A stretch of 9,372 nt of DNA from NCBI GenBank assembly GCA_023427705.1, contig JAEZAL010000057.1, forward strand, positions 1-9,372, written 5' to 3'. Source of the DNA: Bacillota bacterium. GTDB lineage: Bacteria; Bacillota; Clostridia; Clostridiales; Clostridiaceae. The translations under genes were made by a program, and so were the position numbers. Within the stretch, counting starts at the first letter, position 1, and every line of letters starts with the position of its first letter. Below, one piece after another: positions 1-6,139 of this stretch. The notes under the pieces are model-generated. The model was not told the origin of the DNA and searched no databases. It saw nothing but the letters and a program-made list of their open reading frames with translations.

Positions 1-615
1 TAGAGGCTCTATTCTTTCCTCATAAGTAGAAATTATATCTCTAATTCTTATCAAATTATTTTCAGTATTAGATAACTTTCTTTCAGCTTCTTCTTTTCTT
101 GATTTAAATTTTACAATTCCTGCTGCTTCTTCAAGAAGTGCTCTTCTATCCTCAGCCTTACCACTTAATATAGCTTCAATTTTACCTTGTCCAATAAGTG
201 AATAGCCCTCTTTACGTATTCCAGTATCCATAAATAAGCTATGTTTATCCTTAAGTCTACACTATTGATTATTTATTAAATACTCTGTTTCTCCAGATCT
301 AAATATTCTTCTTGTTATAGTTACTTCTGAGTAATCAGTATCTAAAGAATTATCGGAGTTATCTAGAGTAAGAGAAACTTGTGCTAATCCTACAGGCTTT
401 CTATATTGTGTTCCAGCAAAAATTACATCTTCCATTTTTCCGCCTCTTAAAGTTTTTACGCTTTGTTCACCAAGCACCCATCTTACAGAGTCAGAAATAT
501 TACTTTTTCCACTTCCGTTTGGACCAACTACTGCTGTTACTCCTTTTTTAAATTTTAAATTGGTTTTATCCGCAAAAGATTTAAAACCTCTTATTTCTAG
601 GGATTTTAAAAACAT
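1..615 (-). pseudogene. smc: Chromosome segregation ATPase SMC, N-terminal part, interrupted by an in-frame TAG and cut by the window edge
   Basis: This is the N-terminal ATPase head of the SMC protein, the core of the SMC-ScpAB condensin that compacts and separates replicated origins. The start at 615 follows an AAGGAG Shine-Dalgarno sequence with 7-nt spacing. Residues 2-11 ([10 protein letters not shown]) are typical of SMC. The Walker A motif GPNGSGKS is at 31-38. Codon 118 (264-262) is TAG. The same frame then stays open to the left edge (205 codons in total) and keeps SMC landmarks: CRLKD (119-123), the Q-loop region GYSLIGQGK (137-145, Gln143), EEAAGIVKFK, and the start of the coiled coil rich in Glu, Lys and Arg. 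No bases are gained or lost, so this is one nonsense codon and not a frameshift. If it terminates, the product is 117 residues without the Q-loop, hinge or signature motif. SMC identity is certain; whether the gene is broken, mis-sequenced or read through is open. The rest of the gene lies outside the window. Confidence 0.9.
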
Positions 616-626
616 AGATACACTCC

Positions 627-722
627 TTAACTAATCACCGATACTAATAAACTCATTGAAAGCATAATAGCTAATAATATTGTTATAGCCTGCATGAATT
701 TCTGTCTTGTTTTCTTTTTCAT
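627..722 (-). CDS. Small single-pass membrane protein, 31 residues
   Basis: This is a short gene between the Elp3-like gene and smc. ATG at 722 is preceded by AGGAG with 8-nt spacing, and TAA lies at 629-627. The product starts with a basic stretch, MKKKTRQKF, followed by about 20 hydrophobic residues (positions 11-31, rich in Ile, Leu, Met, Val) to the C-terminus. This fits a single transmembrane segment with the N-terminus in the cytoplasm by the positive-inside rule. It ends 11 nt before the smc ATG, and the smc Shine-Dalgarno overlaps its stop region, so the two are probably co-transcribed and may be translationally coupled. Size and pattern resemble very small Firmicutes membrane proteins such as the DUF4044 or Prli42 type, but I cannot assign it to a family. 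No function is inferred. The strong ribosome-binding site and the charge/hydrophobic pattern support a real gene. Confidence 0.7.
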   Translation of the reverse strand: MKKKTRQKFMQAITILLAIMLSMSLLVSVIS

Positions 723-747
723 ATTCAACACTCCTGTCCTATTTAAG

Positions 748-774
748 TTTATAGTAAAGACAAGAAAATATCAA
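748..774 (-). promoter_or_regulatory. Weak candidate sigma-A promoter for the small membrane protein and smc
   Basis: On the minus strand TTGATA (774-769) and TATAAA (753-748) are separated by 15 bp, shorter than the preferred 17. The pair lies just downstream of the terminator of the preceding gene and 26 bp before the small-protein ATG, which is where a promoter for the small protein and smc would be expected. Short spacing and high A+T make this a weak call. Confidence 0.3.
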
Positions 775-775
775 T

Positions 776-805
776 ATAAGGTAGGCAAAATATCGCCTAC
801 CTTAT
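776..805 (-). terminator. Rho-independent terminator after the Elp3-like gene
   Basis: This is a perfect 11-bp inverted repeat (ATAAGGTAGGC paired with GCCTACCTTAT) with an 8-nt loop. It is followed on the minus strand by a loose T-rich run (ATTGATATTTTC). The TAG stop of the Elp3-like gene (799-797) lies inside the first arm, so the last codons of the gene form part of the hairpin. The T-run is imperfect, so termination may be partial. Confidence 0.7.
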
Positions 806-1834
806 ACTTATCTCTTTTGTTCTTTTTACCACTATAATATTAATCTTACCTCTTTTTAGCTTATCTTTAGTATTAACTAATATTTTGCCTTTATGATTAT
901 TTTGTAGCTTATTAAAATAAACTTTTTTATTAGCATATAATTTGCTTAAATCTTTTGAATTAACTTCTATTATTATATCTTCACCGTCATTAATTTCATT
1001 TTTAATATTTTCACAAATCAAACTACCTTCTACTAACTCTCTAAAGGATGGATGAAAAGGTCCATCTATTAAATCTCCACCCCAAGTAATATTCTCTGTA
1101 GGTTGAAGACCTATTCTAATTATATTTACATTAGCTTTTGAATATAGCTTATATAATTCTTTCGAAATATTTACTGCATCTTCTAAGGAATAAGGTTTAT
1201 ATTCTCCTCTATTGTACATTAATTCCATAGGGGTATCCTTTATTACTAAAGCTGGATAAATTCTGCATATATCAGGTTTCATATCAATAGACTTGCGAAC
1301 AGTTTCAATATCCTTTTCAAAGCTATCTTCTGGAAGTCCTGGCATAATTTGATGCCCTAAAACAAATCCATATTCCTTTATTAACTTAGATGCTTTTTCT
1401 ACGTCTTTAGCACTATGGCCTCTTCCAGATAACCTTAAAATTTCATCATCTAAAGATTGCACCCCAAGTTCTATAATATCAACTTTATAATCTTTTAAAT
1501 AACTTAATATATATCCATTTATTGCATCTGGTCTAGTAGACATTCTTATCTTATCTATTAAATTTCTTTCTTTATATTCTTTTGCTACTGATAATAACTC
1601 TTTTTGTTTATTAACATTAATAGCTGTAAATGTCCCTCCAAAGAAAGATACTTCAACAGTTGAATTATTATGATCAATAGTTTTTAAATATTCTTCAATG
1701 GTATCTCGTACATCTTGTGCTGTAACTTCTTTAACCACTTCTTTTGCTATTTTATCTTGATTACAAAATACACATTGATGTGGACATCCTATATGAGATA
1801 TGAATATAGGAATAATATAGTGTCTCTTAGCCAT
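797..1834 (-). CDS. Elp3-like radical SAM protein
   Basis: This is a 345-residue radical S-adenosylmethionine enzyme related to the radical SAM half of Elongator subunit Elp3. The iron-sulfur cluster ligands are the CxxxCxxC cysteines C17, C21 and C24 (GCPHQCVFC). The SAM-binding glycine motif is FFGGTFT at 64-70. The stretch ELGVQSLDDEILRLSGRGH (122-140) and the conserved HQIMPGLP (161-168) are typical of the family. There is no C-terminal acetyltransferase (GNAT) domain, and the protein is much shorter than full Elp3, so the exact reaction is unknown; tRNA or other RNA modification is a reasonable inference. The start ATG has GGAGG about 7 nt upstream and overlaps the end of rnc by 8 bp (1827-1834), so the two are almost certainly co-transcribed and translationally coupled. 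It ends in TAG within a terminator hairpin. Confidence 0.9.
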   Translation of the reverse strand: MAKRHYIIPIFISHIGCPHQCVFCNQDKIAKEVVKEVTAQDVRDTIEEYLKTIDHNNSTVEVSFFGGTFTAINVNKQKELLSVAKEYKERNLIDKIRMSTRPDAINGYILSYLKDYKVDIIELGVQSLDDEILRLSGRGHSAKDVEKASKLIKEYGFVLGHQIMPGLPEDSFEKDIETVRKSIDMKPDICRIYPALVIKDTPMELMYNRGEYKPYSLEDAVNISKELYKLYSKANVNIIRIGLQPTENITWGGDLIDGPFHPSFRELVEGSLICENIKNEINDGEDIIIEVNSKDLSKLYANKKVYFNKLQNNHKGKILVNTKDKLKRGKINIIVVKRTKEISIR

Positions 1835-2525
1835 TTAGTCCCTCCAAGTATTTTAAAGCTTCTTTTGCTGCATTTTGTTCTGATTCTTTTTTACTGTATC
1901 CCTCACCAGTTCCAAGTTCTTTATCTTCTACTATTACAGAAGTATAAAACTTTCTTCTATGAGGTGGTCCTTCATATTTTAATAGTTCATATACAATACT
2001 AACTTCACCTGATTTTTGCATTTCTTCTTGAAGTTTAGTTTTATAATCTAAAACTATATCATTATTTATAGCTTTATCTATTATTCCTTTAAAATGACCT
2101 AAAATATAATCTTTAATAAATTCTAATCCCTTATCTAAATATATTGCAGCAATTAAAGCCTCAACAGAGTCTGCTATAATAGAAACCCTTTCTCTCCCTC
2201 CAGTTAATTCTTCTCCCTTGCTCATTCTAATAAAATATCCAAGGTTTAGTTTTTTACCTATTTCATAAAGGGAATTTTCACAAACAATTAAACTTCTAAT
2301 CTTTGTTAACTCACCTTCACTTTTATTTTTATAATTTAAAAATAAAAACTCTGTAATGCATAACTGAAGTATTGAATCACCTAAAAATTCATATCTTTCG
2401 TTATATTCTTCATCTTTGTGTTGATTTGCATATGAGCTATGTGTTAATGCTGTTTTTAATAATTTTGGTTCATTAAAATTTAAACCTATATACTCTTCAA
2501 CTTCACTTATATTGAACTTCGCCAT
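1827..2525 (-). CDS. rnc: Ribonuclease III
   Basis: This is RNase III, which cleaves double-stranded RNA in rRNA precursors and structured mRNAs. It has 232 residues, the usual bacterial length. The nuclease signature NERYEFLGDSIL (42-53) supplies Glu43, Glu46 and Asp50. The second acidic pair is Asp119 and Glu122 in ADSVEALIAAIYLD. The double-stranded RNA-binding domain runs from about 157 to 228 (DYKTKLQEEMQ, then GEGYSKKESEQNAAKEAL near the end). All catalytic acids are present. ATG at 2525 has GAGGAG upstream with about 9-nt spacing. The leader contains a long hairpin whose base lies about 4 nt before that Shine-Dalgarno, a possible self-cleavage site. rnc next to acpP and smc matches the common Firmicutes order. 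Confidence 0.97.
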   Translation of the reverse strand: MAKFNISEVEEYIGLNFNEPKLLKTALTHSSYANQHKDEEYNERYEFLGDSILQLCITEFLFLNYKNKSEGELTKIRSLIVCENSLYEIGKKLNLGYFIRMSKGEELTGGRERVSIIADSVEALIAAIYLDKGLEFIKDYILGHFKGIIDKAINNDIVLDYKTKLQEEMQKSGEVSIVYELLKYEGPPHRRKFYTSVIVEDKELGTGEGYSKKESEQNAAKEALKYLEGLNG

Positions 2526-2542
2526 CTTTTACAACTCCTCGA

Positions 2543-2601
2543 AGTTTATTCTTCAATTTGCTTTTTAATAAACTTTAACAGAGCAAATTCAAGAATAAAC
2601 T
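2543..2601 (-). promoter_or_regulatory. Long hairpin in the rnc leader, candidate RNase III autoregulation site
   Basis: This is an inverted repeat with 20-bp arms (2543-2562 and 2582-2601) that pair at 19 of 20 positions; the single mismatch is at 2554/2590. The loop is 19 nt. In the minus-strand transcript the 3' base of the stem is followed within 4 nt by the GAGGAG Shine-Dalgarno of rnc. There is no T-tract after the stem, so it is not a terminator. A possible -10 box TATAAT (2613-2608), without a recognisable -35, would start transcription near 2601, exactly at the hairpin base. E. coli RNase III represses its own mRNA by cutting a leader hairpin, and this structure has the right place and length. 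The structure is seen directly; the role is inferred. Confidence 0.6.
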
Positions 2602-2627
2602 AATTTAATTATAAATTTTAAATATAA

Positions 2628-2648
2628 AATCCCGCATTCTGCGGGATT
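2628..2648 (-). terminator. Rho-independent terminator of acpP
   Basis: This is a perfect 8-bp stem, AATCCCGC paired with GCGGGATT, with a 5-nt loop. It is followed on the minus strand by TTATATTTAAAATTT. It begins 3 bp after the acpP TAA stop. Five consecutive G-C pairs in such an A+T-rich region make this the clearest terminator in the window. It separates highly expressed acpP from rnc. Confidence 0.85.
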
Positions 2649-2651
2649 AAA

Positions 2652-2882
2652 TTACTCTTCTACATGATTTTTTAAATACTTAACAACATCTCCAACTGTT
2701 TTGAAGCCTTCTGCTTCTTCATCTGGTATTTCAGTATCTAATTCATCTTCTAAAGCCATCATAAGTTCAACTAAATCTAATGAATCTGCATTTAAATCAT
2801 CAAGGAAAGAAGAGTCCATTGTTATTTCATCTTCATTTATGCTTAATTTCTCTGCTATAATTTCTCTAACTTTTTCGAACAT
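2652..2882 (-). CDS. acpP: Acyl carrier protein
   Basis: This is a 76-residue acidic acyl carrier protein that carries growing fatty acyl chains as thioesters on 4'-phosphopantetheine. The attachment site is Ser34 in the invariant DSLD motif ([17 protein letters not shown]). The protein is helical and rich in Asp and Glu, as usual. ATG at 2882 is chosen over an in-frame GTG at 2891, because that GTG lies inside the Shine-Dalgarno sequence (AGGAGGTGAT) that serves the ATG. The gene has its own promoter (2940-2912) and a strong terminator, so it can be expressed well above its neighbours. Acyl-ACP is the substrate of PlsX, encoded directly upstream. In Bacillus, fabD and fabG lie between the two genes; here they do not. 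Confidence 0.97.
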   Translation of the reverse strand: MFEKVREIIAEKLSINEDEITMDSSFLDDLNADSLDLVELMMALEDELDTEIPDEEAEGFKTVGDVVKYLKNHVEE

Positions 2883-2911
2883 CAAAATCACCTCCTACAT
2901 ACATCATTTAG

Positions 2912-2940
2912 ATAATATTATATATTATTTATCTAGTCAA
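2912..2940 (-). promoter_or_regulatory. Sigma-A promoter of acpP
   Basis: On the minus strand TTGACT (2940-2935) and TATTAT (2917-2912) are separated by exactly 17 bp, giving a predicted transcript start near 2905, about 23 nt before the ATG. Two symmetric sequences overlap it. CAATAT-AC-ATATTG (2938-2951) covers the -35 box. A TAGATAA/TTATCTA pair (2909-2915 and 2929-2935) spans the spacer and -10. They could be operator sites, but they are short and A+T-rich. Confidence 0.7.
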
Positions 2941-2959
2941 TATACATATTGGTATTTTA

Positions 2960-3961
2960 TTATATATTATTTTGTAACTCTTCCTTGATTTTCTCAAGAA
3001 CATCGTTATCATAGAATGTTTTGGTTTGTCTTATAGCATTTTTAAAAGCTTTTCCATCTGAACTTCCATGTGCTTTAATACATATACCATCAACACCTAA
3101 AAATGGTGCTCCACCAACTTCTTTATAGTCAAATTTTATCTTTAATGACTTAAACACAGGTTTTAGTAATACAGCCCCTAATTTACTCATTAATCCACTT
3201 GATAAAATTTCTTCTTTTATCATTCCTAATAATGTAGAAGCAACACCTTCATACATCTTTAATATTGTATTTCCTACAAACCCATCACATACTAAAACGT
3301 TTGTATCACCTTTAGATACATCTCTTGGTTCTATATTACCTACAAAATTTAATTCTTTTTCTTCTTTAAGCAATTTATGTGTTGCTTTAGTTAATTCATT
3401 ACCCTTTTCTTCTTCTGCTCCAATATTAACAAGACCTACAGAAGGATTTTGAACTCCTAAAACCCCTTGATAATATAATTTACCCATCTTAGCAAATTGC
3501 ACTAAATAATTTGGTTTACAGTCAACGTTTGCACCAGCATCAACAACCATAAAACTTCCATTTTTACCTGGCATTATAGGGGCAAGAGCTGGCCTTTCAA
3601 TTCCTTTAATTCTACCTACTACAAGTGTACAACCTGCTAAAAATGCTCCTGTACTACCGGCTGATATTACAGCATCACATTCCTTATCTTTAACAAGTTT
3701 TAAAGCTTTATAGAGGCTAGAATCCTTTTTCTTCTTTAAAGCCATTACAGGGTGTTCGTTTGGTGAAATTACTTCTTTAGCATCAATTATAGTAACTAAA
3801 GATTTATCATATGTATAATTCTTTAATTCTTCTTCTATCTGTTCCTTTGGGCCTGTTATATAGTATTCTATTCCTTTGTACTCACTAAGAGCTTTGATAA
3901 TACCTTCAACCACGGCTTTAGGCGCATGATCTCCGCCCATTCCATCTATTGCTATTTTCAT
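2960..3961 (-). CDS. plsX: Phosphate acyltransferase PlsX
   Basis: PlsX converts acyl-ACP and inorganic phosphate to acyl-phosphate, the acyl donor for PlsY in the first step of phospholipid synthesis. It is a soluble enzyme that associates with the membrane. Its 333 residues match the family. The N-terminus has [10 protein letters not shown] (5-14). [11 protein letters not shown] (100-110), DGFVGN (226-231), [10 protein letters not shown] (283-292) and KAHGSSD (296-302) are the usual conserved blocks. ATG at 3961 has GAGGTG about 8 nt upstream. It lies 54 bp after rpmF, but a hairpin with a T-rich tail intervenes, so plsX probably depends on readthrough; I see no good promoter in the gap. 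No fapR gene precedes it, so the FapR circuit of Bacillus is not encoded here. Confidence 0.97.
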   Translation of the reverse strand: MKIAIDGMGGDHAPKAVVEGIIKALSEYKGIEYYITGPKEQIEEELKNYTYDKSLVTIIDAKEVISPNEHPVMALKKKKDSSLYKALKLVKDKECDAVISAGSTGAFLAGCTLVVGRIKGIERPALAPIMPGKNGSFMVVDAGANVDCKPNYLVQFAKMGKLYYQGVLGVQNPSVGLVNIGAEEEKGNELTKATHKLLKEEKELNFVGNIEPRDVSKGDTNVLVCDGFVGNTILKMYEGVASTLLGMIKEEILSSGLMSKLGAVLLKPVFKSLKIKFDYKEVGGAPFLGVDGICIKAHGSSDGKAFKNAIRQTKTFYDNDVLEKIKEELQNNI

Positions 3962-3993
3962 AAACCTTCACCTCTTTTCTCTATATATAAAGA

Positions 3994-4017
3994 AAAGAAA
4001 GTCTAATGACTTTCTTT
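3994..4017 (-). terminator. Terminator-like hairpin between rpmF and plsX
   Basis: This is a perfect 10-bp stem, AAAGAAAGTC paired with GACTTTCTTT, with a 4-nt loop. On the minus strand it is followed by TCTTTATATATAG. The first arm begins inside the TAA stop of rpmF. The stem has only three G-C pairs, so it may act as a leaky terminator or mRNA stabiliser that lowers plsX relative to rpmF. Confidence 0.65.
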
Positions 4018-4201
4018 ATTCTTCTACAGAAGCAACTACTTCTTTACCTTTATAGAATCCACAGTTCTTGCAAACTCTGTGAGCTAACTTCATTTCATGA
4101 CATTGTGGACATTCAACTATGCCAGGTAAGCTCGCCTTAAAAGTTTGAGCTCTTCTTGAATTTCTTTTTGCTCTATATGTTTTTCTCGCAGGATTTCCCA
4201 T
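4016..4201 (-). CDS. rpmF: 50S ribosomal protein L32
   Basis: This is a 61-residue L32, a late-assembling protein of the large ribosomal subunit. It begins with the diagnostic MGNPARK and continues with a basic, Arg- and Lys-rich arm ([15 protein letters not shown]). Four cysteines, C31 and C34 (CPQC) plus C44 and C47 (CKNC), form the zinc ribbon, so this is the zinc-binding form. The Shine-Dalgarno is nearly perfect, AAGGAGGTG, and overlaps the TAG stop of the DUF177 gene (4206-4204), so the pair is tightly coupled. The DUF177-rpmF-plsX order is widely conserved in bacteria. Confidence 0.97.
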   Translation of the reverse strand: MGNPARKTYRAKRNSRRAQTFKASLPGIVECPQCHEMKLAHRVCKNCGFYKGKEVVASVEE

Positions 4202-4203
4202 TA

Positions 4204-4713
4204 CTACACCTCCTTATTTCCAAACAACTCTTGTAACTTCGCCAGTCTTAAGTCTACATCATTTGTTTCACAATGACAAGAACCTTCATTAAGATTTTTA
4301 CCACATTGGTAGCAAAGTCCCTTGCAGTTATCTGTGCAAAGTCTCTTAATAGGTAAGGTTGAAATAATAATATTTTCAACTGTTTTAGCAACATCTAATG
4401 TATTGCTATCTACAAAAATAATTTCTTCATCATCTTGAAGTTCCTTATTATTTGTAAACCTTTCTTCTATATCAATATCTATTGGATAGATAAAGGCCTC
4501 TAGGCACCTTGAACAATGCAGTTTCAATTTAGTTTTTATTGAAGCTCTTAGAGTTAAAACATCTCCAACAGATGTAACATTTCCAACTACATCTAAATTT
4601 TCTACTGCTTCTATTTTGTCTCCATCAAAATAAAGTGGAGCTAATTCATATGTTATATTGACTTCTTTTTTTCTGTTCTTTGATGAAATTAGGTCTGAAA
4701 ATTGTATAATCAT
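4204..4713 (-). CDS. DUF177 (YceD family) protein
   Basis: This is a 169-residue member of the DUF177/YceD family, which is linked genetically to 23S rRNA accumulation in E. coli and plants and sits almost always next to rpmF. It has one cysteine pair, C67 and C70 (CSRC), and a C-terminal cysteine cluster, C126, C130, C134 and C137 ([12 protein letters not shown]), then C146 and C148, suggesting metal binding. The usual C-terminal DPRLAKL motif appears as DLRLAKL (154-160). ATG at 4713 is the only reasonable start, because an in-frame TGA lies nine codons upstream. Its own Shine-Dalgarno is poor (only AGAG-like), unlike every neighbour, while a possible leader ORF with AAGGAG ends 11 nt upstream. 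Translation may therefore depend on coupling. It stops with TAG. Confidence 0.93.
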   Translation of the reverse strand: MIIQFSDLISSKNRKKEVNITYELAPLYFDGDKIEAVENLDVVGNVTSVGDVLTLRASIKTKLKLHCSRCLEAFIYPIDIDIEERFTNNKELQDDEEIIFVDSNTLDVAKTVENIIISTLPIKRLCTDNCKGLCYQCGKNLNEGSCHCETNDVDLRLAKLQELFGNKEV

Positions 4714-4724
4714 ATGTACTTGCT

Positions 4725-4787
4725 CTAGACCATGTCCTCATATCCTTTTGGATACATTATGTACTTTATGTACATAGCTTGAGCCAA
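4725..4787 (-). CDS. Possible 20-codon leader peptide upstream of the DUF177 gene
   Basis: An AAGGAG sequence (4804-4799) in the leader has no other obvious gene to serve. At 11-nt spacing, the same as for ackA here, lies TTG (4787-4785), which opens a 20-codon frame ending in TAG (4727-4725). The peptide would contain four Tyr and four Met, with YIKYIMYPKGY in the middle. It is in a different frame from the DUF177 gene and ends 11 nt before that gene's ATG. The TTG lies inside a hairpin, and an in-frame ATG at 4775 is an alternative start at poor spacing. Evidence is limited to the orphan Shine-Dalgarno and placement; it could also be chance. Confidence 0.35.
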   Translation of the reverse strand: MAQAMYIKYIMYPKGYEDMV

Positions 4788-4790
4788 GCT
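4741..4790 (-). promoter_or_regulatory. Three adjacent hairpins in the DUF177-rpmF leader
   Basis: In transcript order there are three perfect hairpins within 50 nt: AGCTTG/CAAGCT with a 3-nt loop (4790-4776), TATGTAC/GTACATA with a 5-nt loop (4776-4758), and TATCC/GGATA with an AAAA loop (4754-4741). A second copy of GTACATA covers the region just before and including the A of the DUF177 start codon (4719-4713). It can pair with the 5' arm of the second hairpin in place of the normal partner. This gives two mutually exclusive 7-bp helices, one of which would hide the start codon. None has a T-tract, so control at translation is more likely than termination. I cannot match it to a known riboswitch or ribosomal-protein leader. 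Confidence 0.5.
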
Positions 4791-4834
4791 TTATTTCACT
4801 CCTTAGATAAATATTTGCCGAATAAACACAATTT

Positions 4835-4863
4835 ATTATATAAAGTGCATGATTAAAAGTCAA
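4835..4863 (-). promoter_or_regulatory. Sigma-A promoter for DUF177-rpmF-plsX
   Basis: On the minus strand TTGACT (4863-4858) and a perfect TATAAT (4840-4835) are 17 bp apart, the best promoter in the window. The predicted transcript start is near 4828, giving a leader of about 115 nt before the DUF177 ATG. Confidence 0.85.
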
Positions 4864-4903
4864 GCAATTTTACATAAATAACTTAACTAATAATTATGCA
4901 CTT
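4843..4903. repeat. 13-bp inverted repeat around the -35 box of the DUF177 promoter
   Basis: AAGTGCATGATTA (4843-4855) and TAATTATGCACTT (4891-4903) are inverted copies that match at 12 of 13 positions, with 35 bp between them. One copy fills most of the promoter spacer and the other lies upstream of the -35 box, just after the ackA stop codon. The 35-bp loop and lack of a T-tract argue against a terminator. Two copies of a regulator half-site or site are plausible. Confidence 0.5.
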
Positions 4904-4913
4904 AGTAAATTAA

Positions 4914-6110
4914 TTATTTAATCAATTCAACAGTATCTCTTGCTATAACTAATTCTTCATTAGTTGGAATAACGTAAGCCTTAACCTTACATCCTTCTTT
5001 TGAAATCTCTCTTACCTTTCCTCTAACGTTATTTCTTTCTTTATCAACTTCTACGCCAAGGAATTCTAAACCTGTAAGTATAGATTCTCTTGTTTCTGGG
5101 CCATTTTCTCCTACACCAGCTGTAAATACTATAGCATCTACTCCGCCCATAATAGCAGCATAAGCGCCAATTGTAGCTCTAACTTTATATTCAAATATAG
5201 CAAGCGCTAACTTTGCTCTATGAACATTTTCTTTAAATGCAGCATCTTCAATATCTCTAAAGTCTGAACTAATTCCTGATACTCCAAGAACACCTGACTT
5301 CTTGTTTAATAAATCAGAAACTTCATCAATTGATAATCCTTCTTCTTTCATTAAGAAAGTAACAATTGCAGGATCTATGCTACCAGATCTTGTTCCCATA
5401 GCAACTCCTTCAAGAGGTGTGAATCCCATTGAAGTATCCACTGAAACTCCATTTTTTATTGCAGCTAAACTTGCACCATTTCCTAAGTGACAAGTTACTA
5501 TCTTTAAATCCTTTATATCTTTTCCCATAACTTCAGCTACTTTTTGAGAAACATATTTATGAGAAGTTCCATGGAATCCGTATTTTCTTATTCCATGCTT
5601 TTGATATAAATCATATGGAATTGTATAAAGATATGCTTCTTCTGGCATTGTTCCGTGGAAAGCAGTATCAAACACAGCTACCATTGGTGTATTAGGCATA
5701 AGTTCTTCACAAGCTTCTATACCTATCATGTTTGCAGGATTATGTAAAGGTGCTAATTTAAAGCATTCTTTAATATAATCTTTAACTTCTTCAGTTATAC
5801 GAACTGATGATTTATACTTTTCTCCACCATGAACAACTCTATGTCCAACAGCTGTAATTTCATCCATAGAAGAAATAACACCATTTTCCTTGTCTACTAA
5901 AGCGTCTAAAACTAATTTTATAGCAACTTTGTGATCTTCCATTGGTTGCTTAACTATATATTTATCTCTACCTTCTACCTTTTGAGTTAGAACTGAACCT
6001 TCGATTCCTATTCTCTCTACTAAGCCTTGAGCTAAAGCCTCCTCTGTTGACATATCAATTAATTGATACTTAAGCGATGAACTACCGCAATTAATTACTA
6101 AAACTTTCAT
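4914..6110 (-). CDS. ackA: Acetate kinase
   Basis: AckA converts acetyl phosphate and ADP to acetate and ATP, the energy-yielding last step of acetate fermentation, in the cytoplasm. Its 398 residues align in length with the family. Catalytic and binding residues known from the Methanosarcina enzyme fall at the same numbers here: Asn7, Arg91, His123, Asp148 (VFDTAFH), His180 (GFHGTSH), His208, Arg241 (MGTRSGS) and Glu385. The nucleotide-binding stretch CHLGNGASL is at 207-215, and [13 protein letters not shown] at 329-341. ATG at 6110 has AAGGAG 11 nt upstream. It lies 29 bp after pta, forming the usual pta-ackA operon. I see no convincing terminator after it; only a weak 5-bp stem without a T-run. 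Confidence 0.98.
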   Translation of the reverse strand: MKVLVINCGSSSLKYQLIDMSTEEALAQGLVERIGIEGSVLTQKVEGRDKYIVKQPMEDHKVAIKLVLDALVDKENGVISSMDEITAVGHRVVHGGEKYKSSVRITEEVKDYIKECFKLAPLHNPANMIGIEACEELMPNTPMVAVFDTAFHGTMPEEAYLYTIPYDLYQKHGIRKYGFHGTSHKYVSQKVAEVMGKDIKDLKIVTCHLGNGASLAAIKNGVSVDTSMGFTPLEGVAMGTRSGSIDPAIVTFLMKEEGLSIDEVSDLLNKKSGVLGVSGISSDFRDIEDAAFKENVHRAKLALAIFEYKVRATIGAYAAIMGGVDAIVFTAGVGENGPETRESILTGLEFLGVEVDKERNNVRGKVREISKEGCKVKAYVIPTNEELVIARDTVELIK

Positions 6111-6139
6111 TTGTAATATTACTCCTTCCTAAATGGATA

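Noticed and set aside
749..799. Readthrough of the TAG that ends the Elp3-like gene
   Set aside because: It would add only 15 mostly hydrophobic codons before TAA, and the TAG sits in a terminator stem, so it is a normal stop.
1715..2002. Plus-strand open frames opposite rnc, acpP, ackA and pta
   Set aside because: These are antisense shadows of well-identified genes, without ribosome-binding sites or recognisable protein features.
2883..2891. GTG start three codons upstream of the acpP ATG
   Set aside because: The GTG is part of the AGGAGGTGAT Shine-Dalgarno that is correctly spaced for the ATG at 2882.
4621..4736. A second out-of-frame ORF starting ATG at 4738 and overlapping the DUF177 start
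   Set aside because: The AAGGA upstream is only 2-3 nt from the ATG, and the encoded peptide has no features; overlap with a conserved gene makes it unlikely.
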